Assembly (NCBI GenBank): GCA_030019105.1
Contig: JASEGY010000040.1
Coordinates: 1-14,678, forward strand
Source: a bacterium
GTDB taxonomy: Bacteria; UBA9089; JASEGY01
Direction of reading: 5' to 3'
DNA: 14,678 nucleotides
Shown here: positions 1-7,612 of the stretch, piece after piece
Numbering within the stretch: the stretch's first letter is position 1
Layout of the letters: every line of letters begins with the position of its first letter
Position numbers and translations under genes: made by a program
Notes under the pieces: generated by a model
Databases searched by the model: none
The model's input: the letters and a program-made list of their open reading frames with translations, nothing else
Told to the model about the DNA's origin: nothing

Positions 1-71
1 TAACTCCTGAGTGTGGATAGCGTCACTACCTTTAGCTTTTATGAAGGCTATTGTTGATAAAAGGAGGAGCT

Positions 72-728
72 ATGAAAAACCAGATTCTACTTCTAGTTAT
101 TCTGTCTCTATCTCTGTCTCTATCTGCCTGTATCCATTCTAAGGAGCACCTTCGGCCTGACCCACAACAGGAATACGTGGATGAGATAAAGAAGGTCGCC
201 ATCCTGCCCTTTGAAAATCTCTCTTCCCTGGACCGGGCGGGTGAATTGGCTCAATATCATCTGGCCTATCGTCTTTCTCAAGAGGGGAATTACCGCATTA
301 AGAACCTGATCGAGACAGGGCAGGTCTTGAGCGCCCACGGCATAACCAATCCGGACAAGGTCTCTTTTAAGCGGTTGGGAGAGATATTAGGGGTTGATGG
401 GATCATTACCGGCCGGGTATTAAAGATGGAGATTGAGAGAGAGCTTTTAGACGATGCCCTCATTATCGCTGAGCTTAATATCTCCCTCTTTCATTGTGAG
501 ACCGGGACACCTGTCTGGAAGAAAAGGGCTTACCGCAAGGATAAATCCGGCGAGTCTCGACTTCCCAGCATTATATCTTTATTCGGGAAGCATTTCGAGG
601 AAGAATACACCCCTTACCTGCTGCCGGTATACTATCTTATTAAAGATATGACCAAAACTCTTCCGCAGCCACATCTTATTGGTGATGACCTGTATGAAAA
701 ACTGGGCGATATTACGGAGCCGTTTTAG
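72..728 (+). CDS. Putative outer-membrane lipoprotein, DUF799/LpoB-like
   Basis: A 218-residue predicted lipoprotein. I chose ATG 72 over the in-frame TTG at 51 because a strong Shine-Dalgarno (AAAGGAGGAG, 59-68) lies just before the ATG and would be inside the longer version. The N-terminus is a short basic stretch, a Leu/Ser-rich hydrophobic segment and a lipobox L17-S18-A19-C20, so cleavage and lipidation at Cys20 are predicted. The residue after Cys is Ile, not Asp, which favours outer-membrane sorting by the Lol rule. The mature part opens with 'VAILPFENLS' and contains 'LGEILGVDGIITGRVL', a pattern I associate with GNA1162/DUF799 and LpoB/CsgG-like lipoproteins that assist envelope complexes. 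The exact role is unknown. The Leu-Ser run is encoded by a repeated tctctatctctgtctctatct stretch split over several codons. It converges on hypE with about 48 bp between the stops. Confidence 0.8.
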   Translation: MKNQILLLVILSLSLSLSACIHSKEHLRPDPQQEYVDEIKKVAILPFENLSSLDRAGELAQYHLAYRLSQEGNYRIKNLIETGQVLSAHGITNPDKVSFKRLGEILGVDGIITGRVLKMEIERELLDDALIIAELNISLFHCETGTPVWKKRAYRKDKSGESRLPSIISLFGKHFEEEYTPYLLPVYYLIKDMTKTLPQPHLIGDDLYEKLGDITEPF

Positions 729-776
729 GGCCTATCATTTATTTTCTGCCCGATTGACAAAGTACCGGCAGGGATC

Positions 777-1862
777 TCAGCAGATTCGCGGTAATTGCTC
801 CCCGCTGAGCATATCCACCACCCGCTTTCCACCCACCTGACTGCGCAGGATAACCGTGCCGGCGTGTTCTTCCACTACATGCCCGATAATGGCCGCTTCC
901 CTGCCCAGGGGATGAGCCCGCATCGCTTCCAGGGCTGCATCTGCCGCCTCCGGAGCCACGATGGCCAGGTATTTTCCCTCGTTGGCCACGTAGAGGGGGT
1001 CCAACCCCAGAATCTCGCAGGCGCCCCGCACCTCATCCCGGATGGGGATGCCGGCCTCTTCCAGCATTATTCCGACTTTTGCACTGGAGGCAATCTCGTT
1101 GAGGGTAGTGGCCACCCCACCCCGGGTCGGGTCCCGCAGCATGTGTACCTGCGGTCCGGCGGAATCCAATAACGCCTTCACCAGACCATTGAGGGGGGCC
1201 GTATCGCTCTCCAGCGTGGTCTCGAACTCCAGTCCCTCCCTTACCGAAAGAATAGCAATGCCGTGGACAGCAATGGCCCCGCTGATCAGCACAACGTCTC
1301 CCGGACAAACCCGCTGAGGAGAAATCTCCACTCCTTCGGGAATAAGCCCTACCCCGGAAGTATTAATGAAAAGGCCGTCCCCTTTTCCACGGTCGACTAC
1401 CTTTGTGTCTCCGGTCACCACTTTCACTTCTGCTTCCTCTGCGGCGGCCTGGATGGAGCGCGTCACCCGCCACAGGTCCTCCATTGGGAATCCTTCCTCC
1501 AGGATGAAGCTCAAAGAGAGGTAAAGGGGGCGGGCGCCGCACATGGCAAGATCATTGACTGTGCCGTTTACGGCCAGTTCCCCGATATCGCCGCCGGGAA
1601 AGAAAAGGGGGTTGATAACAAAAGAGTCGGTAGTAAAGGCCAGGCGAAGGCCTTCTATCTCCAGCACCGCCCCATCATGGAGGGTTTCTATAGTAGAATT
1701 GCGGAAGGCAGGCAGAAACATCCGCTCAATAAGCATCCGGGTCAGTCGTCCCCCTCCCCCGTGGGCCATAAGCACGGTCGGGTATTCCTGAATAGGGATC
1801 GGACATTGCCAATTTTTTCCGATTGCGGATTGCGGATTGCGGATTTCGGATTGTTTATTCAT
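777..1862 (-). CDS. hypE: Hydrogenase maturation protein HypE
   Basis: HypE dehydrates the carbamoyl group delivered by HypF to a thiocyanate on its C-terminal cysteine, supplying CN ligands to the [NiFe]-hydrogenase iron together with HypC/HypD in the cytoplasm. The protein ends in the hallmark PRIC, with C361 as the cyanide-carrying residue. Other family motifs are AHGGGG (33-38), TVNDLAM (101-107), VTGDTK (149-154) and DPTRGG (244-249), all of the AIR-synthase/PurM fold. Start choice is uncertain. ATG 1862 gives 361 residues but has no clear Shine-Dalgarno. A TTG at 1901 directly abuts the stop of the upstream ATPase and could be translationally coupled. ATG 1769 would remove 'CPIPIQEYP', which I recall as conserved in a HypE subgroup. 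Residues about 4-14 are encoded by a heptamer tandem array and are probably not functional HypE sequence. Confidence 0.95.
   Translation of the reverse strand: MNKQSEIRNPQSAIGKNWQCPIPIQEYPTVLMAHGGGGRLTRMLIERMFLPAFRNSTIETLHDGAVLEIEGLRLAFTTDSFVINPLFFPGGDIGELAVNGTVNDLAMCGARPLYLSLSFILEEGFPMEDLWRVTRSIQAAAEEAEVKVVTGDTKVVDRGKGDGLFINTSGVGLIPEGVEISPQRVCPGDVVLISGAIAVHGIAILSVREGLEFETTLESDTAPLNGLVKALLDSAGPQVHMLRDPTRGGVATTLNEIASSAKVGIMLEEAGIPIRDEVRGACEILGLDPLYVANEGKYLAIVAPEAADAALEAMRAHPLGREAAIIGHVVEEHAGTVILRSQVGGKRVVDMLSGEQLPRIC
1821..1853. repeat. Heptamer tandem array (gattgcg) inside the 5' end of hypE
   Basis: Five units of period 7: three perfect gattgcg (1821-1841), one gatttcg (1842-1848) and a partial gattg. 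It lies between the chosen hypE ATG and the first conserved HypE residues. Read on the minus strand it gives the peptide 'SEIRNPQSAI'. The unit has no stop in any frame on either strand, so it can sit in coding sequence. Confidence 0.9.
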
Positions 1863-1901
1863 GAGTCGTAAGCGTTCAACCACTAAGGTCCCAGAACACA
1901 A

Positions 1902-3086
1902 TTATTGGCATCCCGAATCGTTGCGCAGTTTCACAAGACTATTCAAATAAGACCAGCAATCAGGAACATCTACCAGGGGAAGAGCGGTGACATTGCCGGA
2001 CAGCCGGTAGGTTTCTTTGCCGGGATATACGATCCATAGATGCTCAAGCTCCAGATCCTCTAAAGCGCTCCTCATGGATTTAGTCAACTGCGGGGCATCT
2101 GTATATTTGAATTCAACGCCCCAGTTCTTTCCTCCGTGCTGCCAGAATAGATCGACTTCAGCCCCTGAGTGAGTACCCCAAAAATAAAATACCTGATCGA
2201 TCTTTCCGATACTTTGGCAGATACACTCTAAGGCAAAACCTTCCCATGAAGCACCAAGTTTGTTATGCAAATAAAGTTGTTCCAGGTTTTCAATCTGCAT
2301 GAGGGAATGAAATAGGCCTGAGTCCCGAAGAAATATTTTCGGTCTTTTGACAAGCCGCTTCCTGATGTTGACATACCAGGGCAGCAAAATCCTCACCATA
2401 AAGGTTCCTGCCAGAATATCGATATACCTTCGAGCCGTCATATCGGAAATCCCAAAGGAGCGGGCCAACTCCGAATAATTGATAACCTGCCCGTGATAAT
2501 GACTGAGCATGGTCCAAAACCGCCTGAGGGTATGGGCCGGGATATTGATCCCAAGTTGAGGTATATCTCGTTCAAGAAAGGTGGTAATGTAGTTTTCCCG
2601 CCAGAGCATGCTTTGTTCGTTGGTTTCAGGCAGGTAGGAGTTCGGAAGCCCGCCTCGAATCCAGAGCCTTTTGATATTTGCCCTGCTGACATCGTGCATC
2701 CTGAACCCGCCGAGATGATAGTAAGCAATCCTGCCGGCAAGCGATTCGGAACTTTGCCTGATGAGATCTACTGAAGCACTCCCGAGAATTAAATATTTCT
2801 GGGCAGGATTGTTATCCACCAGATAGCGAATGAGGGGAAACAAATCCGGGAGACGCTGAATTTCATCAATGACAATCAAGCCTTTCAGGTCTTCGAGGGC
2901 AAGCTGAGGCTGATCGAACCTGGCAATATCCCCTGGATTTTCGAGATCAAAATAATGGTCATAATTAAATTCCCGGGCAAGGGTTGTTTTCCCACACTGA
3001 CGGGGACCCAATATCGCTGTAACCGGAAATATACTGATCCGCTTTAAGATATTTTGGAAATCAATCTTGCGTTCAATCATCTTCAT
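1902..3086 (-). CDS. AAA-family ATPase with DUF4143 C-terminal domain
   Basis: A protein of the AAA_14/DUF4143 class, common and usually uncharacterised in bacteria and archaea. Walker A is GPRQCGKTT and Walker B is LIVIDEIQRLP, followed by a sensor-like 'LILGSAS'. A winged-helix-like segment follows ('INYSELARSFGISDMTARRY'). The C-terminal part has 'RPKIFLRDSGLFHSL', 'LGASWEGFALE' and an E-x-D...E-x-K pattern (AEVDLFWQ...GVEFKYT), which resembles a PD-(D/E)XK nuclease core. Nuclease activity is inference only. Start: the longest frame begins at ATG 3104, but that codon lies within a promoter-like element (3095-3123). ATG 3086 or 3080 therefore fits better, and the family typically begins 'MIERKI', which is at 3080. 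It sits between hypD (95 bp away) and hypE, with no known link to hydrogenase maturation, so it is probably an inserted cargo gene. Confidence 0.9.
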   Translation of the reverse strand: MKMIERKIDFQNILKRISIFPVTAILGPRQCGKTTLAREFNYDHYFDLENPGDIARFDQPQLALEDLKGLIVIDEIQRLPDLFPLIRYLVDNNPAQKYLILGSASVDLIRQSSESLAGRIAYYHLGGFRMHDVSRANIKRLWIRGGLPNSYLPETNEQSMLWRENYITTFLERDIPQLGINIPAHTLRRFWTMLSHYHGQVINYSELARSFGISDMTARRYIDILAGTFMVRILLPWYVNIRKRLVKRPKIFLRDSGLFHSLMQIENLEQLYLHNKLGASWEGFALECICQSIGKIDQVFYFWGTHSGAEVDLFWQHGGKNWGVEFKYTDAPQLTKSMRSALEDLELEHLWIVYPGKETYRLSGNVTALPLVDVPDCWSYLNSLVKLRNDSGCQ

Positions 3087-3094
3087 TGAGAGAT

Positions 3095-3123
3095 ATGATA
3101 CCATAATAACATTGAAATGTCAA
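3095..3123 (-). promoter_or_regulatory. Sigma70-like promoter for the DUF4143 ATPase gene
   Basis: On the minus strand there is TTGACA (3123-3118), a 17-bp spacer and TATCAT (3100-3095), eleven of twelve consensus positions. Only 8 nt separate the -10 box from ATG 3086, so transcription would begin at or within a few bases of that start codon. This implies a leaderless or nearly leaderless mRNA and argues against a start at 3104. Confidence 0.6.
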
Positions 3124-3199
3124 AGATAAAATATGATTTTTCAAGTTAGACTGTAGGCAGAAACCTGGTTTCTAAGGGACTGCATAGTTTCACCCCAAG

Positions 3200-4306
3200 T
3201 TATCGAGAAGATACCTTCTGTGCTCCTTGTCCGTACCGGTAATAGGCGGCACAGGCCCCCTCACCGGAGACCATTGGGGCGCCCAGGGGATGTTCCGGTG
3301 TGCAGCAGAGGCTAAAAGCGCTGCATTCAGGGGGCTTTTTACGGCCCTGCAAGATGAGTCCGGCAATACATTCCGGCGATTCTTCCACGGCCATTTCCGC
3401 CACAGCAAACCGTCGTTCAGCGTCGAATTCAGTATATCCATCTCGCAGCCGCAGGCCGCTTCGGGGGATCATTCCAATTCCCCGCCAGGCCCGGTCGGTT
3501 ACCTCAAAGACCTCACGGATGAGGCGCTGGGCCTGAGTGTTTCCCTCTCTATGCACGGAACGGGCATACTGATTCTTCACTTCAAACCGGCCTTCTTCCA
3601 GCTCTTGCAGCGTCATGTAAAGCCCTTGCAGGATGTCTAAGGGCTCGAAGCCGGTGACGACAATAGGCACGCGGTATTGCTCGGCCAGTGGCTCGTACTC
3701 CCAATATCCCATTACACTGCAGACATGTCCGGGAGCCAGAACCCCCTGGACCTCGTTGCCGGGGGCGGAGAAGATGGCTTCAATGGCCGGGGGAACCAGA
3801 ACGTGGGCGGAAAGGATGGAAAAGTTCGGCAGCTTCATTTGCTTAGACTGCCAGACAGCCATGGCATTGGCCGGGGCAGTGGTCTCGAATCCGACGGCAA
3901 AAAAGACCACCTCACGGTCAGGGCGATCTTGAGCCAGTTTTAAGGCATCCAGGGGAGAGTAGACTATTCGGATGTCTCCGCCTCTTGCCTTGACTATTAA
4001 AAGGTCCTCGTGAGAGCCGGGCACACGGAGCATGTCACCAAAGGAGCAAAAGATTACCTCCGGCCGGGAAGCGATGGTGACCGCCTTGTCCAGGAACTCC
4101 ACCGGCGTTACGCAGACAGGGCAGCCAGGGCCGTGGACGAGAGTCACTTCTTTTGGCAGCATGCGGTCCAGCCCGAATTTGAGGATGGTATGGGTCTGTC
4201 CGCCGCAGATTTCCATCAGGGTCCACGGTTGGGTCACCGTTCGCCGGATGGCCTGGACGTATTGCTGTGCGGCTGCCTCATCCCGATATTCGTCTACGTA
4301 TTTCAT
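3200..4306 (-). CDS. hypD: Hydrogenase maturation protein HypD
   Basis: HypD is the [4Fe-4S] scaffold that, with HypC, assembles the Fe(CN)2CO unit for [NiFe]-hydrogenases in the cytoplasm. The 368 residues match the usual family length. Conserved elements are CGGQTH (C34), GPGCPVC (C62, C65), [29 protein letters not shown], and a C-terminal cysteine-rich segment with C313, C328, C334/C335 and [11 protein letters not shown]...EGAC (C352), the region that binds the cluster. C34, C62 and C65 correspond to the essential redox cysteines of E. coli HypD. ATG 4306 is supported by a Shine-Dalgarno-like AGGAGAGG just upstream. It is the first hyp gene of this block. The usual upstream hypF and hypC are absent, replaced by repeat DNA and glgP. 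Downstream hypE is separated from it by the ATPase gene. Confidence 0.96.
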   Translation of the reverse strand: MKYVDEYRDEAAAQQYVQAIRRTVTQPWTLMEICGGQTHTILKFGLDRMLPKEVTLVHGPGCPVCVTPVEFLDKAVTIASRPEVIFCSFGDMLRVPGSHEDLLIVKARGGDIRIVYSPLDALKLAQDRPDREVVFFAVGFETTAPANAMAVWQSKQMKLPNFSILSAHVLVPPAIEAIFSAPGNEVQGVLAPGHVCSVMGYWEYEPLAEQYRVPIVVTGFEPLDILQGLYMTLQELEEGRFEVKNQYARSVHREGNTQAQRLIREVFEVTDRAWRGIGMIPRSGLRLRDGYTEFDAERRFAVAEMAVEESPECIAGLILQGRKKPPECSAFSLCCTPEHPLGAPMVSGEGACAAYYRYGQGAQKVSSR

Positions 4307-4352
4307 AGCGCGGCCTCTCCTGCCGCAACCAAGCCAATCTTACCACAACTAC

Positions 4353-4388
4353 AAAAGACATAAAGGACATAAAGGACATAAAGGACAC
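4353..4388. repeat. Nonamer tandem array (aaaggacat)
   Basis: About four units of period 9 in the gap upstream of hypD. Two are perfect aaaggacat (4362-4379), one ends in c (4380-4388), and a shortened unit precedes them. The 4307-4570 gap holds no credible gene, only this array and the 31-bp array next to it. Confidence 0.85.
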
Positions 4389-4410
4389 AAAAAATTACCG
4401 ACCTTTCTCG

Positions 4411-4566
4411 TCCTTCGTCATCTCTCGTCCCTTGTCCCTTGTCCCTCGTCATCTCTCGTCCCTTGTCCCTTGTCCTTCGTCATCTCTCGTCCCTTGTCCC
4501 TTGTCCTTCGTCATCTCTCGTCCCTTCCCTTGTCCTTCGTCATCTCTCGTCCATTGTCCCTCGTTT
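4411..4566. repeat. 31-bp tandem array between glgP and hypD
   Basis: Five copies of a roughly 31-bp unit. The core cgtcatctctcgtcc begins at 4416, 4447, 4478, 4509 and 4538 (spacings 31, 31, 31, 29). Within each unit the heptamer tcccttg is doubled, so the larger repeat appears built from a period-7 element. Copies differ at only a few positions. The array ends 4 bp before the glgP stop codon. No unique spacers are present. Confidence 0.95.
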
Positions 4567-4570
4567 CTCA

Positions 4571-7114
4571 TTAAAGCCACTTACACAACCCTGTTTCATG
4601 CTTATGCAAGAGCTCAGGATGAGACGGTATGGCCCTGACAGAAATCATATACCGTCCGCTATCGGGAGGAGAAAATATCCCCTGGTAAAGATGTCCGCCT
4701 TCCTCTTGTTCTTTGATATGTTCCAGGGGAACAAGGGATGGTTTTTCTTCATCATTCTTTTTAATATAAAGTTCAATAGTAACATCTGCCGGTTGTAAGG
4801 TTGAGAGGTCGGCCAATATTTTAATTGGTTTTTCTTCACCAAAACAGAACTCCTGAGAGCATTTTTCGGCCATAGACAGCTTGACATCCGGCCAGGCTGC
4901 AGAAACCTTCTTCTTCCATGAAGATATTTCCCGGGCAACAGCGTAGTTATTTGCCCTGCATTTCCGGCCCGAATCAGAGGCCTTAATATAACATTTACGG
5001 GTATACTCTCTAACCATTCGGTCTGTATTGTACACCGGCGCAATTGTTCTCACTGATTCTTTTGACCGGTTGACCCAGCCCGAAGAATAGCCCTTTTCAT
5101 TTTCTTGATAATACAGGGGAATAATTTCCTCTTCCAGCAAAGAATACAAGGACTCACTATCATACATATTCTGTTTTTCCTCATCATCAAACTCCCGGTC
5201 ATCTCCAATAACCCAGCCATTATTATCTTGAGCTGCTTCAGCCCACCATCCATCCAGGATACTGAAATTGAGGCCGCCGTTTACCGCCACCTTTTGCCCG
5301 CTGGTTCCACTGGCTTCATAAGGCCGCTTGGGGGTATTCAGCCAGACATCTACCCCGGAGACTAAACAGCGGGCAATATTAATATCATAGTTCTCTAACA
5401 AGACTATTCGCTTCCGGAATCCACTCTGTTGAGTGATCTGGTATATCTGCCGAATAATATCCTGGGCCGGGTGGTCGGCCGGATGCGCCTTTCCGGTAAA
5501 TACAATCTGAACAGGCCGCTGGGGATGAGTCACAATCCTTTTCAATCGCTCGATGTCACGGAAAAGAAGATTGGCCCGCTTGTAGGTAGCAAACCGGCGG
5601 GCAAATCCAATGGTCAGGATGTCAGGGTCCAAGATATTCTCTATTTCACGAATTTCAGTAGCCGCGGCCTTGTTTCGAATCCGTTGTTTTTTCAGATTAG
5701 CCCGAATAACCTCAATCATCCTTCGCTTAAGCTCCTTACGAACTCCCCAGTAAATATCATCAGGGATGGCCTCCACCTTTTTCCAGAAATCTATCTCTGA
5801 AAGATTGCTTCGCCATTCCTGGCCCAGGTATTGGTCAAATAAATCCGCCATAGGCGGGGCAATCCAAGTGAATGTATGGATGCCATTGGTGATATGAAAA
5901 ATGGGATTCTCATCTATGGGTATATCCGGCCACAATCGTTCCCACATCTTACTGGTTATCTTGCTGTGAAGGAGACTTACCCCATTGGTATAATTAGCCA
6001 GCTTAAAGGCCAACCGGGTAAGATTAAAGAGTTTCGTGCCTTTTCTTTCCTCCAGCCCCAGGGCCATAAATTCATCCCGGGTTAAACCAACCTCTTCCCA
6101 GTAATGTTTAAAATAGTACTCCTTCATCTCAAGGGGGAAGACATCATGTCCGGCCGGAACAGGGGTATGTGTGGTAAAGACAGTTGTGGAGCGAAACACC
6201 TCCAGGGCCTCATAAAAGCTTAACCCCTCTTCTTTAACCATGCTGCGAATTCGTTCAAACCCCATTAAGACTGAATGGCCTTCGTTTATATGCCATACCG
6301 TAGGACGCATGCCCATGGCCGCAAGGACACGGACTCCTCCCATGCCAAGGATAATCTCCTGAGAGATTCGCGTTTCCAGTTCCCCGCCATAAAGGTGACA
6401 AGTAATAAGCCTGTCTTTCTCATTATTTCGCTCAATATCCGTATCAAGCAAATAGAGGGATATTCTCCCAATCTTTGCCTCCCAGACAGTTACATACACA
6501 TCCCGGCCGGTTACATCCACGGCCACAACTAATGGCTTCCCTTCTTTGTCCAACACCTGTTGAATAGGGACCTTATCGAACTCATTATCAATATATTCCG
6601 CAATCTGATTCCCATTTCCATCAATCTTTTGAGTAAAATATCCGCGCCGGTAAAGCAGACCTACGGCCACAAAGGGCAACCCCAGGTCACTGGCCGCCTT
6701 GCAATGGTCCGCCGACAAAACACCCAGGCCCCCGGAATAAATGGCCAGTGATTCATGTATCCCATATTCTGCTGCGAAATAAGCGATAAGCTCGTTCTTT
6801 TCCCGGTCATCAAACCGATGAGTATACCAGGTCTTCTGCTTGGACATATAATGGTCAAAGGTGGCCATTACCTTGTTGGACTCAAGCAGGTAGGTCCTGT
6901 CCTTGCTTGCTTTTTCCAGCTTATGCTGGCTGACCTCGTTCAAGAATTCAACCGGATTATGTCTTAGCTTTCTCCAAAGGGGTCTGTCAATAGAAGAAAA
7001 GAGCCATAATGCTTCCGGATTCCACGAAAACCAGAAGTTATAAGCAATTTCTTTAAGGCGGTTAATCTCTTTTGGAATAACAGGCTTCACATGTAATTCT
7101 ATGGTATTAGGCAT
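4571..7114 (-). CDS. glgP: Alpha-glucan (maltodextrin/glycogen) phosphorylase, GT35
   Basis: A PLP-dependent phosphorylase that releases glucose-1-phosphate from alpha-1,4-glucans, acting in cytosolic glycogen or maltodextrin use. The 847-residue length fits the compact 'AgpA-type' family with an N-terminal DUF3417 domain, here about residues 12-120 ('NFWFSWNPEALWLFSS'). The catalytic core includes 'HINEGH', 'TTHTPVPAGHD', 'ITNGIH', 'GFARRFATYKRA', and 'EASGTSGQKVAVNGG', in which K608 aligns with the PLP lysine of classical phosphorylases. After about residue 715 there is a C-terminal extension ending in a beta-rich region, usual for this subfamily. ATG 7114 has a good Shine-Dalgarno (AAAGGAG). 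The reading frame ends right at the edge of the 31-bp array. No glycogen synthase or branching enzyme is in the window, so the physiological substrate cannot be decided. Confidence 0.95.
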   Translation of the reverse strand: MPNTIELHVKPVIPKEINRLKEIAYNFWFSWNPEALWLFSSIDRPLWRKLRHNPVEFLNEVSQHKLEKASKDRTYLLESNKVMATFDHYMSKQKTWYTHRFDDREKNELIAYFAAEYGIHESLAIYSGGLGVLSADHCKAASDLGLPFVAVGLLYRRGYFTQKIDGNGNQIAEYIDNEFDKVPIQQVLDKEGKPLVVAVDVTGRDVYVTVWEAKIGRISLYLLDTDIERNNEKDRLITCHLYGGELETRISQEIILGMGGVRVLAAMGMRPTVWHINEGHSVLMGFERIRSMVKEEGLSFYEALEVFRSTTVFTTHTPVPAGHDVFPLEMKEYYFKHYWEEVGLTRDEFMALGLEERKGTKLFNLTRLAFKLANYTNGVSLLHSKITSKMWERLWPDIPIDENPIFHITNGIHTFTWIAPPMADLFDQYLGQEWRSNLSEIDFWKKVEAIPDDIYWGVRKELKRRMIEVIRANLKKQRIRNKAAATEIREIENILDPDILTIGFARRFATYKRANLLFRDIERLKRIVTHPQRPVQIVFTGKAHPADHPAQDIIRQIYQITQQSGFRKRIVLLENYDINIARCLVSGVDVWLNTPKRPYEASGTSGQKVAVNGGLNFSILDGWWAEAAQDNNGWVIGDDREFDDEEKQNMYDSESLYSLLEEEIIPLYYQENEKGYSSGWVNRSKESVRTIAPVYNTDRMVREYTRKCYIKASDSGRKCRANNYAVAREISSWKKKVSAAWPDVKLSMAEKCSQEFCFGEEKPIKILADLSTLQPADVTIELYIKKNDEEKPSLVPLEHIKEQEEGGHLYQGIFSPPDSGRYMISVRAIPSHPELLHKHETGLCKWL

Positions 7115-7129
7115 TGATTATCTCCTTTC

Positions 7130-7172
<43 letters not shown>

Positions 7173-7183
7173 AGAGGTTTCTC

Positions 7184-7513
7184 TTAAGCTTCCTCGTTCT
7201 CGCGAATTTGTTGCTCGATTTCGTCACGGTGTGAGCGGAAGTAAGCCCAGGCATTAACCAGGTCTTCTGCTCGCAATGTGGGATAACATCGCAGCAATTC
7301 GGCTTCGATAGTCCCCAGCCGCATAGCCTGCACTAATACCCAGACTGGAATTCGGGTGCGAACTATACATGGCTCTCCTCCACAGACATCAGGAATGCTG
7401 TCAATACCCGCGAAGGCATCGCCTAAATCACGCACTATCCATTGAAGCAACTGCGCCTTTTCTCCCCGGCTTATACCGGACAACAATGTCTTGCTTTCCT
7501 GGATCGTACTCAC
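7184..7513 (-). CDS. DUF433-domain protein, possible orphan antitoxin
   Basis: A 109-residue protein with a C-terminal DUF433 domain. The signature 'GGEPCIVRTRIPVWVLVQA' and 'AEDLVNAWAYFRSHRDEI' (about 45-100) form the small helix-turn-helix-like DUF433 fold. The N-terminal 35 residues ('LLSGISRGEKAQLLQWIVRDLG') form a predicted helical extension seen in a DUF433 subgroup. Such proteins are often the antitoxin partner of a PIN-like DUF5615 toxin encoded just downstream. Here the downstream 70 bp hold only a tandem array, so the gene is alone. The start is GTG 7513, supported by AGAGGTG about 8 nt upstream. Regulation of its own promoter would be usual for an antitoxin but is not shown. It could instead be a stand-alone regulator. 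Confidence 0.85.
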   Translation of the reverse strand: MSTIQESKTLLSGISRGEKAQLLQWIVRDLGDAFAGIDSIPDVCGGEPCIVRTRIPVWVLVQAMRLGTIEAELLRCYPTLRAEDLVNAWAYFRSHRDEIEQQIRENEEA

Positions 7514-7538
7514 CGTTCGTCACCTCTTTAAAAAGATG

Positions 7539-7607
7539 GAGTGGAGAGTTGAGAACCGAGAGGTCTCTCTTCCCATCTCTCTCCTCTTATCTCTCAACTC
7601 TCCACTC
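7539..7607. repeat. Inverted repeat between nif3-like gene and DUF433 gene
   Basis: Perfect 16-bp arms, gagtggagagttgaga (7539-7554) and its reverse complement (7592-7607), flank a 37-bp pyrimidine-rich centre. The arms contain the same agagttg heptamer as the array at 7131-7172. The element starts 6 bp from the end of the Nif3-like gene. It could fold in RNA as a long hairpin, but there is no U-run typical of an intrinsic terminator. Confidence 0.85.
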
Positions 7608-7612
7608 TCATC

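Noticed and set aside
51..71. TTG 51 as start of the lipoprotein gene
   Set aside because: It would place the strong AAAGGAGGAG ribosome site inside the coding sequence; ATG 72 is correctly spaced and gives a standard lipoprotein signal.
707..728. Possible intrinsic terminator (ACGGAGCCGTTTT) at the end of the lipoprotein gene
   Set aside because: The stem is only 4 bp with a 2-nt loop and includes coding sequence; too weak to call.
3087..3104. ATG 3104 as the start of the DUF4143 ATPase
   Set aside because: It overlaps the spacer and -10 box of a good promoter, has no ribosome site, and lies upstream of the family-typical 'MIERKI' start; kept only as an alternative.
4411..4566. Regularly spaced repeats suggesting a CRISPR array
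   Set aside because: The units are contiguous, with no unique spacers of constant length between repeats, and no cas genes are nearby. It is a simple tandem array.
4432..4798. Plus-strand reading frames rich in 'SLVPCPLS' repeats
   Set aside because: They are translations of the 31-bp array continuing antisense to glgP.
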